Source of the DNA: Streptomyces radicis
GTDB lineage: Bacteria > Actinomycetota > Actinomycetes > Streptomycetales > Streptomycetaceae
Assembly: GCF_003626575.1 (NCBI RefSeq)
Contig: NZ_RBDY01000010.1
Span: forward strand, 124,001 to 188,000
Length of the DNA stretch: 64,000 bases
Direction: 5' to 3'
Of the stretch, positions 34,133 through 43,026 are shown piece after piece. How positions within the stretch are numbered: the first letter of the stretch is position 1; the number at the start of each line of letters is the position of its first letter. The translations under genes and the position numbers were made by a program. Below the pieces are notes generated by a model, which saw nothing but the letters and a program-made list of their open reading frames with translations, made no database searches and was not told where the DNA came from.

Positions 34133-35353
34133 TCAGGACAGGCGCTCGAGCACCATCGCCATCCCCTGCCCACCGCCCACGCACATCGTCTCCAGGCCGA
34201 TCTGCTTGTCGTGCCAGCTCAGGGAGTTGATCAACGTGGTGGTGATGCGCGCGCCCGTCATCCCGAAGGGGTGACCCACGGCGATGGCCCCGCCGTTGAC
34301 GTTCAGCCGGTCGAGGTCGATCCCCAGCTCGCGGTAGGACGGGATGACCTGGGCGGCGAACGCCTCGTTGATCTCGACCAGGTCGATGTCGCCGATGGAC
34401 ATCCCCGCGCGGGCCAGCGCCCTGCGGCTGGCCTCGACCGGGCCGAGGCCCATGATCTCGGGGGAGAGCGCCGAGACGCCGGTGGAGACGATCCGCGCGA
34501 GCGGGGTCAGGCCGAGCTCGCGCGCCTTCGTGTCGGACATCACCACCAGCGCGGCGGCGCCGTCGTTGAGCGGGCAGCAGTTCCCGGCGGTGACCAGGCC
34601 GTCGGGGCGGAACGCGGGCTTCAGGCCCGCGACGCCCTCCAGGGTGACGCCGGGGCGCGGCCCGTCGTCCGCGGCGACCACCGTGCCGTCGGGGGTGGTG
34701 ACGGGGGTGATCTCGCGCTGCCAGAAGCCATCCGCGATGGCCTTCTCGGCGAGGTTCTGGGAGCGGACGCCGAACGCGTCCATCTCCTCGCGCGTGATGC
34801 CCTTCGCGCGCGCGAGGTTCTCCGCGGTCTGGCCCATCGCGATGTAGACGTCGGGGAGTTCGCCGGTGAGGCGCGGGTCCTGCCAGCCCTGGCCGCCGTG
34901 CTCGGCGCGTTCGGCGGTCCTCGTCCGGGCCGCGGCGAAGAGGGGGTTGTGGCTGCCGGGCTGGCCGTCGGACGAACCGTTCACGCTGCGCGAGACCGTC
35001 TCGACGCCTGCGGAGACGAAGACGTCGCCCTCCCCGGCCCTGATCGCGTGGAAGGCCATCCGCGTGGTCTGCAACGACGACGCGCAGTACCGGGTGACCG
35101 TGCAGCCCGGCACGTCGTCGAGGCCCAGGGCGACGGTGACCACGCGGGCGAGGTTGTGGCCCTGCTCGCCGCCCGGCATGCCGCAGCCGAGCATCACGTC
35201 GTCGATGTCCCCGGGGTCGAGCTCCGGCACCCGGTCGAGGGCGGCCCGCACCATGGCGGCGGTCAGGTCGTCCGGGCGCAGCTCCTTGAGCGACCCCTTG
35301 AACGCCCGCCCGATGGGGGAGCGTACGGCGGAGACGATCACTGCTTCTGGCAC
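34133..35353 (-). CDS. Acetyl-CoA C-acyltransferase (thiolase)
   Basis: This 406-residue thiolase has the nucleophilic Cys in TRYCASSLQ (about residue 90), the His motif NVNGGAIAVGHPFGMTGAR, and the second catalytic Cys in MCVGGGQGMAM. The family catalyses reversible thiolytic cleavage of 3-ketoacyl-CoA in fatty-acid oxidation; chain-length preference cannot be read. The start is GTG 35353. It follows the SGNH hydrolase gene on the same strand, but a hairpin lies between them, so it may be a separate unit. No other beta-oxidation gene is adjacent. Confidence 0.93.
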   Translation of the reverse strand: MPEAVIVSAVRSPIGRAFKGSLKELRPDDLTAAMVRAALDRVPELDPGDIDDVMLGCGMPGGEQGHNLARVVTVALGLDDVPGCTVTRYCASSLQTTRMAFHAIRAGEGDVFVSAGVETVSRSVNGSSDGQPGSHNPLFAAARTRTAERAEHGGQGWQDPRLTGELPDVYIAMGQTAENLARAKGITREEMDAFGVRSQNLAEKAIADGFWQREITPVTTPDGTVVAADDGPRPGVTLEGVAGLKPAFRPDGLVTAGNCCPLNDGAAALVVMSDTKARELGLTPLARIVSTGVSALSPEIMGLGPVEASRRALARAGMSIGDIDLVEINEAFAAQVIPSYRELGIDLDRLNVNGGAIAVGHPFGMTGARITTTLINSLSWHDKQIGLETMCVGGGQGMAMVLERLS

Positions 35354-35378
35354 GGTGCCTCCCGTTGGCTGTGCGGTG

Positions 35379-35403
35379 GGCCGCGCCGGGTGTCGGCGCG
35401 GCC
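35379..35403 (-). terminator. Hairpin between the SGNH hydrolase and thiolase genes
   Basis: Perfect 9-bp arms (GGCCGCGCC and GGCGCGGCC) with a 7-base loop lie in the 66-base gap. Possible terminator or attenuator. Confidence 0.45.
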
Positions 35404-35419
35404 GTCACGTGCCTGGCTA

Positions 35420-36475
35420 TCACATGGGGGTCATCTCGCGGTCCTGCTGGCCCTCTTCGTGACGGCCCTCGTCATGGTGCCGCTCCTCCTCGGGGAGCGG
35501 ACGGCGCCTGCGCCGGCGCATCAGCGCCCAGGGCGCGCGCCTGCCGCCCGAGTCAGCCGCGCTCACCTCCGTGCCGCTCTCGGAGGCCGCGCGCGCCGCC
35601 GCGGCCGCCACGGGGAGCAGCCGCTCGCGCCGCCTGGCCTCGGCCCGCTCCTCGGCGGGCCACGCGGCCACCGCGTCGCACACCGTGGGCAGCAGCGCCA
35701 TCGCGGCCGTGGCATAGCCCTCGGCGGAGGGGTGGTAGCGGTCGGGGCCGAACAACTCCCGTGGGTTCGCGGCGAATTCAGGGCCCAGCAGCGCCCCGAG
35801 CGACACCGTCCTGCCGCCGAGCTCGACCACCGCGATCGTCTGCGCCGCGGCCAGCTGCCTGCACAGGCGTCGCGCGATCCAGCGCAGCGGCTGCCCGATC
35901 GGCTCGACGGACCCCAGGTCGGGACACGTCCCCACGACGACCTGGCAGCCCGCGGTGCGCAGCCTGGCCACCGCCTCGGCCAGGTACTTGACGGAACGCG
36001 CCGGGGGAACGCGCCCGGTGATGTCGTTGGCGCCGATGATGATCACGCACACATCCGGCACGGGCGCCCGGCCGGGCTCGGTCAGCAGGAGCGACACCTG
36101 CCGCTCCAGGTCGGACGACTCGGCGCCCGAGAGCGCGACGCTGTGCAGCTCGACGGGGCGCTCGGACACGGCCGCGAGCCCCGACGCGAGCAACGCTCCC
36201 GGTGTCTGTCCCGCGCGCCGCACGCCCAGGCCGACCGCCGTCGAGTCGCCCAGCATCGCGAGGCGCCAGGGCGGGCCCGGCGCGGCCGCGAACGCCGTTC
36301 CGTAGATGCCCTCGGCCACCGGGGGGTCCTCTTCGGTGCCCTTGCCGACGCGCCAGCGCGTGTACCGCACCTCGGTGAGCACCAGGCCCGCCGCCGCGCC
36401 GCCGAGCAGCCCGAGCCCCCCGCCGCCGTACGCCGCGGCGGTCGCGATCCTTCGCGCCACCCTCGCCCTCGACAT
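35420..36475 (-). CDS. SGNH/GDSL-type hydrolase, membrane-anchored
   Basis: The 351-residue protein starts with a basic stretch and one hydrophobic helix (about 14-34) that may anchor it or export it. The hydrolase domain shows block I LAMLGDSTAVGLG with the nucleophilic Ser, block III IIIGANDITG, and block V DRYHPSAEGY with the catalytic Asp and His. Such enzymes are esterases, lipases or acetyl-esterases. After residue 300 the tail is Arg/Glu/His-rich and probably disordered. ATG 36475 has AGGAGG upstream. It is divergent from the cystathionine synthase gene. Confidence 0.88.
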   Translation of the reverse strand: MSRARVARRIATAAAYGGGGLGLLGGAAAGLVLTEVRYTRWRVGKGTEEDPPVAEGIYGTAFAAAPGPPWRLAMLGDSTAVGLGVRRAGQTPGALLASGLAAVSERPVELHSVALSGAESSDLERQVSLLLTEPGRAPVPDVCVIIIGANDITGRVPPARSVKYLAEAVARLRTAGCQVVVGTCPDLGSVEPIGQPLRWIARRLCRQLAAAQTIAVVELGGRTVSLGALLGPEFAANPRELFGPDRYHPSAEGYATAAMALLPTVCDAVAAWPAEERAEARRRERLLPVAAAAARAASESGTEVSAADSGGRRAPWALMRRRRRRPLPEEERHHDEGRHEEGQQDREMTPM

Positions 36476-36626
36476 CCGCGTTCCACGCCTCCTGTCCGTG
36501 CCGTGCCTCCACTTGTGTCGTGCCCAGCGCGGCCCGCCGCGCAACGCAATAGGGTTCAAGCTCCGGTGGGCGGAAGAACCCGTCCCCACCCCGTCCCCAG
36601 TGAATCCCTGAGGTCCGGAGAACCAG

Positions 36627-38009
36627 GTGCAGTATTACGAGTCGATGATCGACCTTGTCGGCAATACCCCGTTGGTCAAGCTCACGGCGGTGACGGAGGG
36701 CATCTCCGCCACCGTGCTGGCCAAGGTGGAGTACTTCAACCCCGGCGGTTCCGTGAAGGACCGGATCGCGCTGCGGATGATCGAGGCGGCCGAGCGGTCG
36801 GGCGAGCTGCGCCCCGGTGGCGTCATCGTGGAGCCCACGTCGGGCAACACCGGCGTCGGCCTCGCGATCGTGGCCCAACGCAAGGGCTACCGCTGCGTGT
36901 TCGTCTGCCCGGACAAGGTGTCCCTCGACAAGATCAACACCCTGCGCGCCTACGGCGCCGAGGTCGTCGTCTGCCCCACCGCCGTCGACCCCGAGCACCC
37001 CGACTCGTACTACAACGTCTCCGACCGGCTGGTCAGGGAGACGCCGGGGGCCTGGAAGCCCGACCAGTACAGCAACCCGAACAACCCCAGGTCCCACTAC
37101 GAGACCACGGGCCCCGAGCTGTGGCGGCAGACCGAGGGGCGCGTCACCCACTTCGTCGCGGGCGTCGGCACCGGGGGCACCATCACCGGGACGGGGCGCT
37201 ACCTCAAGGAGGTCAGCGAGGGCCGCGTCAAGGTCATCGGCGCCGACCCCGAGGGCTCCGTCTACTCCGGCGGCTCGGGCCGCCCCTACCTGGTCGAGGG
37301 CGTCGGCGAGGACTTCTGGCCGACCGCGTACGACCCCGACATCGCCGACGAGATCGTCGCCGTCTCCGACAAGGACTCCTTCCGCATGACCCGCCGCCTG
37401 GCCAGGGAGGAGGGCCTCCTGGTGGGCGGCTCGTGCGGCATGGCGGTCGTCGGCGCGCTCACCGTCGCCCGGCGGCTCGGCCCCGACGACGTCGTGGTGG
37501 TCCTGCTCCCCGACGGCGGCCGCGGCTACCTCAGCAAGATCTTCAACGACGAGTGGATGGCCGACTACGGCTTCCTCGAGGACGGCGGCCCGCAGACGCG
37601 CGTCGGGGACGTGCTGCGCCGCAAGGAGGGCGGCATGCCGTCGCTCGTCCACATGCACCCGGACGAGACGGTCGGCGCGGCGATCGACGTGCTGCGCGAG
37701 TACGCCGTCTCGCAGATGCCCGTGGTCAAGCCGGGCGCGGGGCACCCCGACGTGATGGCCGCCGAGATCGTGGGCTCGGTGGTCGAACGCGAGCTGCTCG
37801 ACGCGCTGTTCACCCAGCGGGCGGCGTTGGACGACCCGTTGGAGAAGCACATGAGCGCGCCGCTGCCGCATGTCGGGTCGGGCGAGCCGGTCGGCGACCT
37901 GATGGCCGTCCTCCAGGGCGCGGACGCGGCGGTGGTGCTGGTGGAGGGCAAGCCCACGGGGGTCGTCAGCCGCCAGGACCTGCTGGCGTTCCTCGCCGGG
38001 GAGAAGTGA
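36627..38009 (+). CDS. Cystathionine beta-synthase
   Basis: This 460-residue enzyme joins serine and homocysteine into cystathionine. It is a PLP fold-type II protein: NPGGSVKDRIALRM holds the Schiff-base Lys, EPTSGNTGVGLAIVA the substrate loop, and GVGTGGTITGTGRYLKE the phosphate loop. A Bateman module of two CBS domains fills the C-terminus (about 335-455, beginning near RVGDVLRRKEG), a likely SAM- or nucleotide-sensing unit. GTG 36627 has GGAG upstream. No gamma-lyase gene is adjacent, so the partner of the pathway lies elsewhere. Confidence 0.94.
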   Translation: MQYYESMIDLVGNTPLVKLTAVTEGISATVLAKVEYFNPGGSVKDRIALRMIEAAERSGELRPGGVIVEPTSGNTGVGLAIVAQRKGYRCVFVCPDKVSLDKINTLRAYGAEVVVCPTAVDPEHPDSYYNVSDRLVRETPGAWKPDQYSNPNNPRSHYETTGPELWRQTEGRVTHFVAGVGTGGTITGTGRYLKEVSEGRVKVIGADPEGSVYSGGSGRPYLVEGVGEDFWPTAYDPDIADEIVAVSDKDSFRMTRRLAREEGLLVGGSCGMAVVGALTVARRLGPDDVVVVLLPDGGRGYLSKIFNDEWMADYGFLEDGGPQTRVGDVLRRKEGGMPSLVHMHPDETVGAAIDVLREYAVSQMPVVKPGAGHPDVMAAEIVGSVVERELLDALFTQRAALDDPLEKHMSAPLPHVGSGEPVGDLMAVLQGADAAVVLVEGKPTGVVSRQDLLAFLAGEK

Positions 38010-38339
38010 CGCGGGGGCGCGGGTCGTGGTGCGGGGGGCGCGGGTCGTGCCGGTCGCGCTGGTCGGGCGGGGAGAAATAGCGACGTGGCGTAAGAGATCC
38101 TGAAGTGTCACGGCCGGGCAACGCGTCGTTAACACCGCTCCGGCAGAGTTCTCGGTGTCGGCACCAGAGACCTCCGGAGCGGCTCCCGGACCTCCCTGGT
38201 CGCCCGGACGCGAGGCCCCGACCCGGCCCGCGTCCCCGCGGGGACCGCCGTCGTCCCGCCCCTGGCGCTCGCGCCGGGGTGCGGCGGTCCCCGCCAACCT
38301 CTTCCCGGCGCCCCGGACAGGGCCAGGTCACCAGTCCGC
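38010..38339. other. Gene-free stretch with a nested inverted repeat
   Basis: These 330 bases contain no credible gene. The left part has two copies of a GGGGGCGCGGGTCGTG-like unit. At 38135-38182 outer arms CCGCTCCGG and CCGGAGCGG enclose a second hairpin (TCTCGGTG-tcgg-CACC(A)GAGA). It could be a terminator, a small RNA or an operator. Confidence 0.4.
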
Positions 38340-38777
38340 TCACCAGTCCTCGCGGTCGCCCCGCCCCAGGCCGCGGCGCAGCGCGTCGCGCCCGGCGTAG
38401 CAGGCGTTCACCCCGACGATGCCGCCCCAGCAGATCAGCAGCCCGGCGAGGCCCGTCTGCACGGCGGCGATCGCGGACAGCGGTATCGCGAGCACGAGCG
38501 ACAGCGCGGCCAGGCCGAACGCGGGCCCGGGGCCGCCGCCCTCGTCACCGCCCGGGGAACGTCCGCCGCGGGCGATCACCATCTGCTGCTCCGCGAGCTG
38601 CCGACGCACCCGCTTGTCGACCGTGCTGTCGATGTGCTGCTCCACTTTCTCCAGGAAGGACTCCACGAGCTCCGTCTCGTAGGTCTCGCCCAGCTCCTTG
38701 CGAGTCTGCACGGCGGCCTCGAGATCCCGCTTGAGATCGGAGTCCTGGTTCAGGTCGGCGTCTCGGCCACTCGTCAT
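38340..38777 (-). CDS. Hypothetical membrane protein (145 aa)
   Basis: The N-terminal half is charged and helical (about 1-75, with QTRKELGETYETELVESFLEKVEQHID), followed by a Gly/Pro-rich hinge and two membrane helices (about 87-105 and 108-125). The tail is Arg/Asp-rich and ends EDW. This layout resembles small actinobacterial proteins with a cytosolic helical domain and two C-terminal spans, but I cannot name a function. ATG 38777 has GAAGG close upstream. It is divergent from the RpiR-type regulator across 76 bases. Confidence 0.7.
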   Translation of the reverse strand: MTSGRDADLNQDSDLKRDLEAAVQTRKELGETYETELVESFLEKVEQHIDSTVDKRVRRQLAEQQMVIARGGRSPGGDEGGGPGPAFGLAALSLVLAIPLSAIAAVQTGLAGLLICWGGIVGVNACYAGRDALRRGLGRGDREDW

Positions 38778-38840
38778 GACCTTCACCGTACGGGTAGCAG
38801 GCGCCCTTGACACTAGGGGTAGCCCCCCATTTCCGGCGCA

Positions 38841-38846
38841 TAGAAT
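38841..38846 (+). promoter_or_regulatory. -10 box of a leaderless RpiR-regulator transcript
   Basis: TAGAAT is followed by exactly seven bases and the ATG at 38854, with no ribosome site. The -35 region is weak. Confidence 0.55.
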
Positions 38847-38853
38847 CTGCCGG

Positions 38854-39708
38854 ATGAGCGAGGCGAGCGCACGGCTGTCGACGCTGTTCGAGGGGCATCG
38901 GCTGACCCCCACCCAGCGGCGCATCGCCCAGTGCGTGCTGCGGGCGGGCGACGAGGCGCCGTTCCTCTCGAGCGTCGAGCTGGCCGAGCGGGCCGGGGTC
39001 AGCCAGCCGTCGGTGACCCGCTTCGCGGTGGCGCTCGGCTTCGACGGCTACCCCGCGCTGCGGCGGCGGCTGCGCGAACGCCTGCGGAACGGCAAGGCCG
39101 CCGCCGTCGCCGAGCCCGCCGAGCCGGTCAACGCCCACCAGCGGGCCGTCCTCGCCGAGATCGACCACCTGCGGCGGCTCGCCGCGGCCCTCGCCGAGCC
39201 CGACCTGACCGACCGGATCGCCGAGGCCGGGCGGCTGCTCGCCCGTTCGCGCCCGCTGCCGGTCCTCGGCCTGCGGGCGGCGGCGGCCGAGGCGTACGGC
39301 TTCGCCTACTTCGCGGCCAAGGTCCACCCCGACGTGCGGCTGCTCGACTCGGGTGGCTCGGTGCTGATCGACCGCATCGAGGCGGCGGCCGAGGCGGGCG
39401 CGGACGCGCTGCTGTGCTTCGCGCTGCCGCGCCACCCGCGCGAGGTGGGCGAGGCGCTCGACGCGGCGCGCGGCGCGGGGCTGCGGGTGGTGACGGTGGC
39501 CGACAGCGCGGTGGCGCCCGTGGCGCACCCCGACGACCTGCTGCTCTCGGCGCCGGTGAGCACGGCCCTGTCGTTCGACACGGCCTGCGGGCCGCTGCTG
39601 CTGAGCCGCCTGGTGCTCGAGGCGCTGTGCGACGCCCTGCCGGACGCCCAGCCCCGCCTCGACCACTTCGACGTCCGCGCGACGGAACGTGGCCTGTTCC
39701 TGGATTGA
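38854..39708 (+). CDS. MurR/RpiR family transcriptional regulator
   Basis: This 284-residue regulator has an N-terminal HTH_6 domain (about 15-85, with SSVELAERAGVSQPSVTRFAVALGF) and a C-terminal SIS sugar-phosphate-binding domain (about 125-260), including GLRAAAAEAYGFAYFAAKVHP. RpiR proteins usually repress or activate catabolic genes in response to phosphorylated sugars, but some in Actinobacteria sit by amino-acid pathways. It lies next to the PLP decarboxylase and close to the hut operon, whose promoter has twin TGAA/TTCA palindromes. That it controls hut is inference. Confidence 0.88.
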   Translation: MSEASARLSTLFEGHRLTPTQRRIAQCVLRAGDEAPFLSSVELAERAGVSQPSVTRFAVALGFDGYPALRRRLRERLRNGKAAAVAEPAEPVNAHQRAVLAEIDHLRRLAAALAEPDLTDRIAEAGRLLARSRPLPVLGLRAAAAEAYGFAYFAAKVHPDVRLLDSGGSVLIDRIEAAAEAGADALLCFALPRHPREVGEALDAARGAGLRVVTVADSAVAPVAHPDDLLLSAPVSTALSFDTACGPLLLSRLVLEALCDALPDAQPRLDHFDVRATERGLFLD

Positions 39709-39897
39709 GCGGTGCCGCTGGCGCGGCGTTCTCCGCCCCGGAAGGGAGCGGGCGCAAGCCCGGCCCGCAGCGTGTGCCGCCGTTGTCCGGCGGCCTTCGC
39801 CGACCACCGGTCCAGGGCGGGTGGGCGGGAAGGACCGGCGCGGAGCGCCGGTGAACCGCTCCGCCGCACGCGGTGCGTTGAGCCGCACGCGGTGCGA

Positions 39898-41196
39898 TCA
39901 GCAATCGCCGCCGTACTCCTGGACCAGCTCGGACAGTGTCTGGGGGCGGCGCAGGGTGGTGAACGTCGTGGGGGTGGCCTCCTCCGCGTGGTAGCCGTAG
40001 ATCCCGGGGCGCGGAAGGGCGTTGTAGCCGAACGGGGTCGTGACGTAGTACGCGCCCGTGTCGAGCAGGGCCACCAGGTCGCCGGGCTCGAGCGCGGGGA
40101 GAGCGCGGTCGCGGGCGACCAGGTCGCCCGCGAAGCAGCAGGGGCCCGCCACGTCCTGCCGCACCGCGGGCCCCCGCTTCGGCGCCCCCGTCGCGTCGTA
40201 GGCCGCGACCCGCAGCGGCCACGAGGCGGGCGCGAACACCGTGCGCACCGCGACCTGCGCGCCCGCGTGGGTGATCGCGATCGGGCGGCCGCCGGTCGTT
40301 TTCGTGTACTCGACGCGCGCCAGCACCAGGCCCGACTTGGCGAGCAGGGCGCGGCCGAACTCCGTGACCAGCCCGTACCGCCCGTCGAACAGCCCCGGCA
40401 CGGTCGCCCGCAGCAGCCGCGCGTACTCCGCGAACGCGGGCGCGCTCTCGTCCGACGCGAAGTCCACCGGCAGCCCGCCGCCGATGTCGAGCGTGTCCAC
40501 GCGCCGGGTGCCCGCGGCCGCGTTGATCTCCTCGGCCAGCTCGTACAGGGCGCGCACGCCCGCCGCCATCCGTTCGAGCGCCATGCCCTGCGAGCCCACG
40601 TGGCAGTGCAGGCGCGTCAGCCAGGGCCGGTCGATGAACGCCCGCACCACCCACTCCCTGGCGCCCGGGTCGCGCAGGCCCACGCCGAACTTGGCCGTGG
40701 GCGTCGCCGTGCTCATCGCGTCGATCGTGCCGCCGCCGAGCTGGGGGTTGATCCGCAGGCCCAGCGGCGGCGCCGACGTCGGCTCGTCGGCGATGAGCGC
40801 GTCGAGGCGGGCCAGCTCCTGCGCGCTGTCGGCGTTGAGCGCGATGCCGAGGGCCAACGCCTCGCGCAGCTCCGCCTCCGTCTTGGCCGGGGAGTCGAGC
40901 ACGATGCGGTCGGCCGCGAGGCCCGCCGCGCGGGCCAGGGCCAGCTCGCCCGGGCTGGCCACCTCGCAGCCGATGCCGAAGCCGTCGAGCAGCCGCAGCA
41001 CCGGGACGAGCGAGGCCGCCTTCACGGCGAACGTGTGCAGCACCCGCTGGCCGGGCGCGGTCACCTCGGCGAAGGCCGAGTGCAGTGCGGTGGCCGCTTC
41101 TCTGACCCCGTCGAGGTCGAGCAGCGCGGCCACCGGGTGGTCGGGGGTGATCAGGCGGCGTTCGAGCGCCGCCCTGACTGCCAGGTCGCGTCGCAT
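39898..41196 (-). CDS. PLP-dependent fold-III decarboxylase (DAP/ornithine decarboxylase-like)
   Basis: This 432-residue enzyme has the alanine-racemase/DAP-decarboxylase layout: HTFAVKAAS with the PLP Lys (about residue 59), HCHVGSQG, DIGGGLPVDF for the phosphate, and the C-terminal catalytic blocks GPCCFAGDLVA and DTGAYYVTTPFGYN. Substrate-defining residues differ from canonical LysA, and it is not beside lysine genes, so the substrate is open; a diamino acid or carboxy-sugar-like amino acid is possible. It is transcribed away from hutU across 129 bases and converges on the RpiR regulator gene. Confidence 0.82.
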   Translation of the reverse strand: MRRDLAVRAALERRLITPDHPVAALLDLDGVREAATALHSAFAEVTAPGQRVLHTFAVKAASLVPVLRLLDGFGIGCEVASPGELALARAAGLAADRIVLDSPAKTEAELREALALGIALNADSAQELARLDALIADEPTSAPPLGLRINPQLGGGTIDAMSTATPTAKFGVGLRDPGAREWVVRAFIDRPWLTRLHCHVGSQGMALERMAAGVRALYELAEEINAAAGTRRVDTLDIGGGLPVDFASDESAPAFAEYARLLRATVPGLFDGRYGLVTEFGRALLAKSGLVLARVEYTKTTGGRPIAITHAGAQVAVRTVFAPASWPLRVAAYDATGAPKRGPAVRQDVAGPCCFAGDLVARDRALPALEPGDLVALLDTGAYYVTTPFGYNALPRPGIYGYHAEEATPTTFTTLRRPQTLSELVQEYGGDC

Positions 41197-41252
41197 GGAC
41201 AGAACCCTGCCCTAAGACAAGCATGACAGTCCGACGATCTGCCCGGGCGTGG

Positions 41253-41280
41253 TTGACTGAAATTATTCAGGCCCTAAGGT
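41253..41280 (+). promoter_or_regulatory. Promoter of the hut operon
   Basis: TTGACT (41253-41258) and TAAGGT (41275-41280) are 16 bases apart and lie 46-73 bases before the hutU ATG. The first palindromic operator fills the spacer. Confidence 0.6.
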
Positions 41281-41293
41281 GAGTGAATATTCA
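41258..41293. promoter_or_regulatory. Twin palindromic operators upstream of hutU
   Basis: TGAAATTATTCA (41258-41269) and the perfect palindrome TGAATATTCA (41284-41293) share TGAA/TTCA half-sites with centres 25 bases apart. One overlaps the promoter spacer and the other the likely start site, fitting repression by a dimeric regulator such as the nearby RpiR protein. Confidence 0.6.
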
Positions 41294-41325
41294 GCCCACC
41301 ACCGCCGAGACAGGGGAGGCTGGCC

Positions 41326-42984
41326 ATGGCAGGACCCCGACCCGTCCGCGCGCCGAGGGGGAGCGCGCTCAGCGCCCGCGGCTGGCCGCAGGAGGCGGCG
41401 CTGCGGATGCTCAAGAACAATCTGGACCCCGAGGTCGCCGAGCACCCCGACGAGCTGGTCGTCTACGGCGGCACAGGGCGGGCCGCGCGCGACTGGCGGT
41501 CGTTCGACGCCATGGTCGCCACGCTGCGGACGCTGGGTCCCGACGAGACGATGCTCGTCCAGTCGGGGCGCCCTGTGGGCGTGATGACGACGCACGAGTG
41601 GGCGCCGCGCGTGCTGATCGCCAACTCCAACCTCGTCGGCGACTGGGCCACCTGGGAGGAGTTCCGCAGGCTGGAACGCCTTGGGCTCACGATGTACGGG
41701 CAGATGACCGCGGGATCGTGGATCTACATCGGGACCCAGGGCATCCTCCAGGGCACCTACGAGACGTTCGCCGCCGTCGCCGCCAAGCGCTTCGGCGGCT
41801 CGCTCGCCGGGACGCTGACGCTGACCGCGGGGCTCGGCGGGATGGGCGGCGCCCAGCCGCTGGCCGTGACCATGAACGGCGGCGCCGCCCTGTGCGTCGA
41901 CTGCGACCCCAGGGCGCTGGAGCGCCGCATCGCGCACGGCTACCTGGACGAGCGCGCCGACTCGCTCGACGAGGCGCTCGCCAGGGCGGCGCGGGCGCGC
42001 GACGAGCGCAGGGCGCTCTCGGTCGGCGTCGTGGCGAACGCCGCCGAGGCCGTGCCGCGCCTGCTCGCGTCCGGCGCGCCCGTGGACATCGTGACCGACC
42101 AGACGAGCGCGCACGACCCGCTGGCGTATCTGCCGGTGGGCGTGCCGTTCGAGGACATGGCGGACTACGCGGCCAGCGACCCCGAGGGCTTCACCCTGCG
42201 GGCCAGGGAGTCGATGGCGCGGCACGTGGAGGCCATGGTCGGCTTCAAGGACGCGGGCGCCGAGGTATTCGACTACGGGAACTCCATCCGGGGCGAGGCC
42301 CAACTCGCCGGATACGACCGGGCGTTCGACTTCCCCGGCTTTGTGCCCGCGTACATCAGGCCGCTCTTCTGCGAGGGGAAGGGCCCCTTCCGCTGGGCCG
42401 CGCTGAGCGGGGACCCGGCCGACATCGCGGCGACGGACCGCGCGGTGCTCGACCTCTTCCCCGACAACGAGCCGCTGGCCCGCTGGATCAGGCTCGCCGG
42501 GGAGCGCGTGCGCTTCCAGGGGCTCCCGGCGCGCATCTGCTGGCTCGGATACGGCGAGCGGGAGCGCGCGGGCGAGCGCTTCAACGGCATGGTGGCCCGT
42601 GGCGAGCTGGCCGCGCCCGTGGTGATCGGCCGCGACCACCTGGACTGCGGCTCGGTCGCCTCCCCGTACCGCGAGACCGAGGGCATGCGCGACGGCTCGG
42701 ACGCGATCGCGGACTGGCCGCTGCTGAACGCCATGGTGAACGTCGCCTCCGGCGCCTCCTGGGTCTCCCTCCACCACGGTGGCGGGGTGGGCATGGGCCG
42801 CTCGATCCACGCGGGGCAGGTCACCGTCGCCGACGGTACCGTCCTGGCGGGGGAGAAGATCCGGCGGGTGCTCACCAACGACCCCGGCATGGGCGTCATC
42901 CGGCACGTGGACGCGGGGTACGAGGAGGCGGAGGCCGTGGCCGAGGCGCGCGGCGTGCGCGTCCCGATGCGCGAGCGTCGCTGA
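41326..42984 (+). CDS. hutU: Urocanate hydratase
   Basis: At 552 residues this is full-length urocanase, which hydrates urocanate to 4-imidazolone-5-propionate using tightly bound NAD+ as electrophile. Conserved parts include NNLDPEVAEHPDELVVYGG, the NAD segment GLGGMGGAQPLAVTMNGG, DQTSAHDPLAYLP, and the active-site loop around RICWLGYGERERAG with RDHLDCGSVASPYRETEGM. GGGAGG precedes the ATG. It leads the four-gene hut operon. No histidine ammonia-lyase gene is in the window. Confidence 0.97.
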   Translation: MAGPRPVRAPRGSALSARGWPQEAALRMLKNNLDPEVAEHPDELVVYGGTGRAARDWRSFDAMVATLRTLGPDETMLVQSGRPVGVMTTHEWAPRVLIANSNLVGDWATWEEFRRLERLGLTMYGQMTAGSWIYIGTQGILQGTYETFAAVAAKRFGGSLAGTLTLTAGLGGMGGAQPLAVTMNGGAALCVDCDPRALERRIAHGYLDERADSLDEALARAARARDERRALSVGVVANAAEAVPRLLASGAPVDIVTDQTSAHDPLAYLPVGVPFEDMADYAASDPEGFTLRARESMARHVEAMVGFKDAGAEVFDYGNSIRGEAQLAGYDRAFDFPGFVPAYIRPLFCEGKGPFRWAALSGDPADIAATDRAVLDLFPDNEPLARWIRLAGERVRFQGLPARICWLGYGERERAGERFNGMVARGELAAPVVIGRDHLDCGSVASPYRETEGMRDGSDAIADWPLLNAMVNVASGASWVSLHHGGGVGMGRSIHAGQVTVADGTVLAGEKIRRVLTNDPGMGVIRHVDAGYEEAEAVAEARGVRVPMRERR

Positions 42985-43026
42985 CCCGCGCGCCGCGCAC
43001 GACCGAACCGACGAGGGAGGCACCCG

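Noticed and set aside
34211..38080. A 1289-codon plus-strand open frame across the thiolase, SGNH hydrolase and cystathionine synthase genes.
   Set aside because: It lies antisense to two clear genes and out of frame with the third; the translation is Arg/Gly/Pro-rich without domains.
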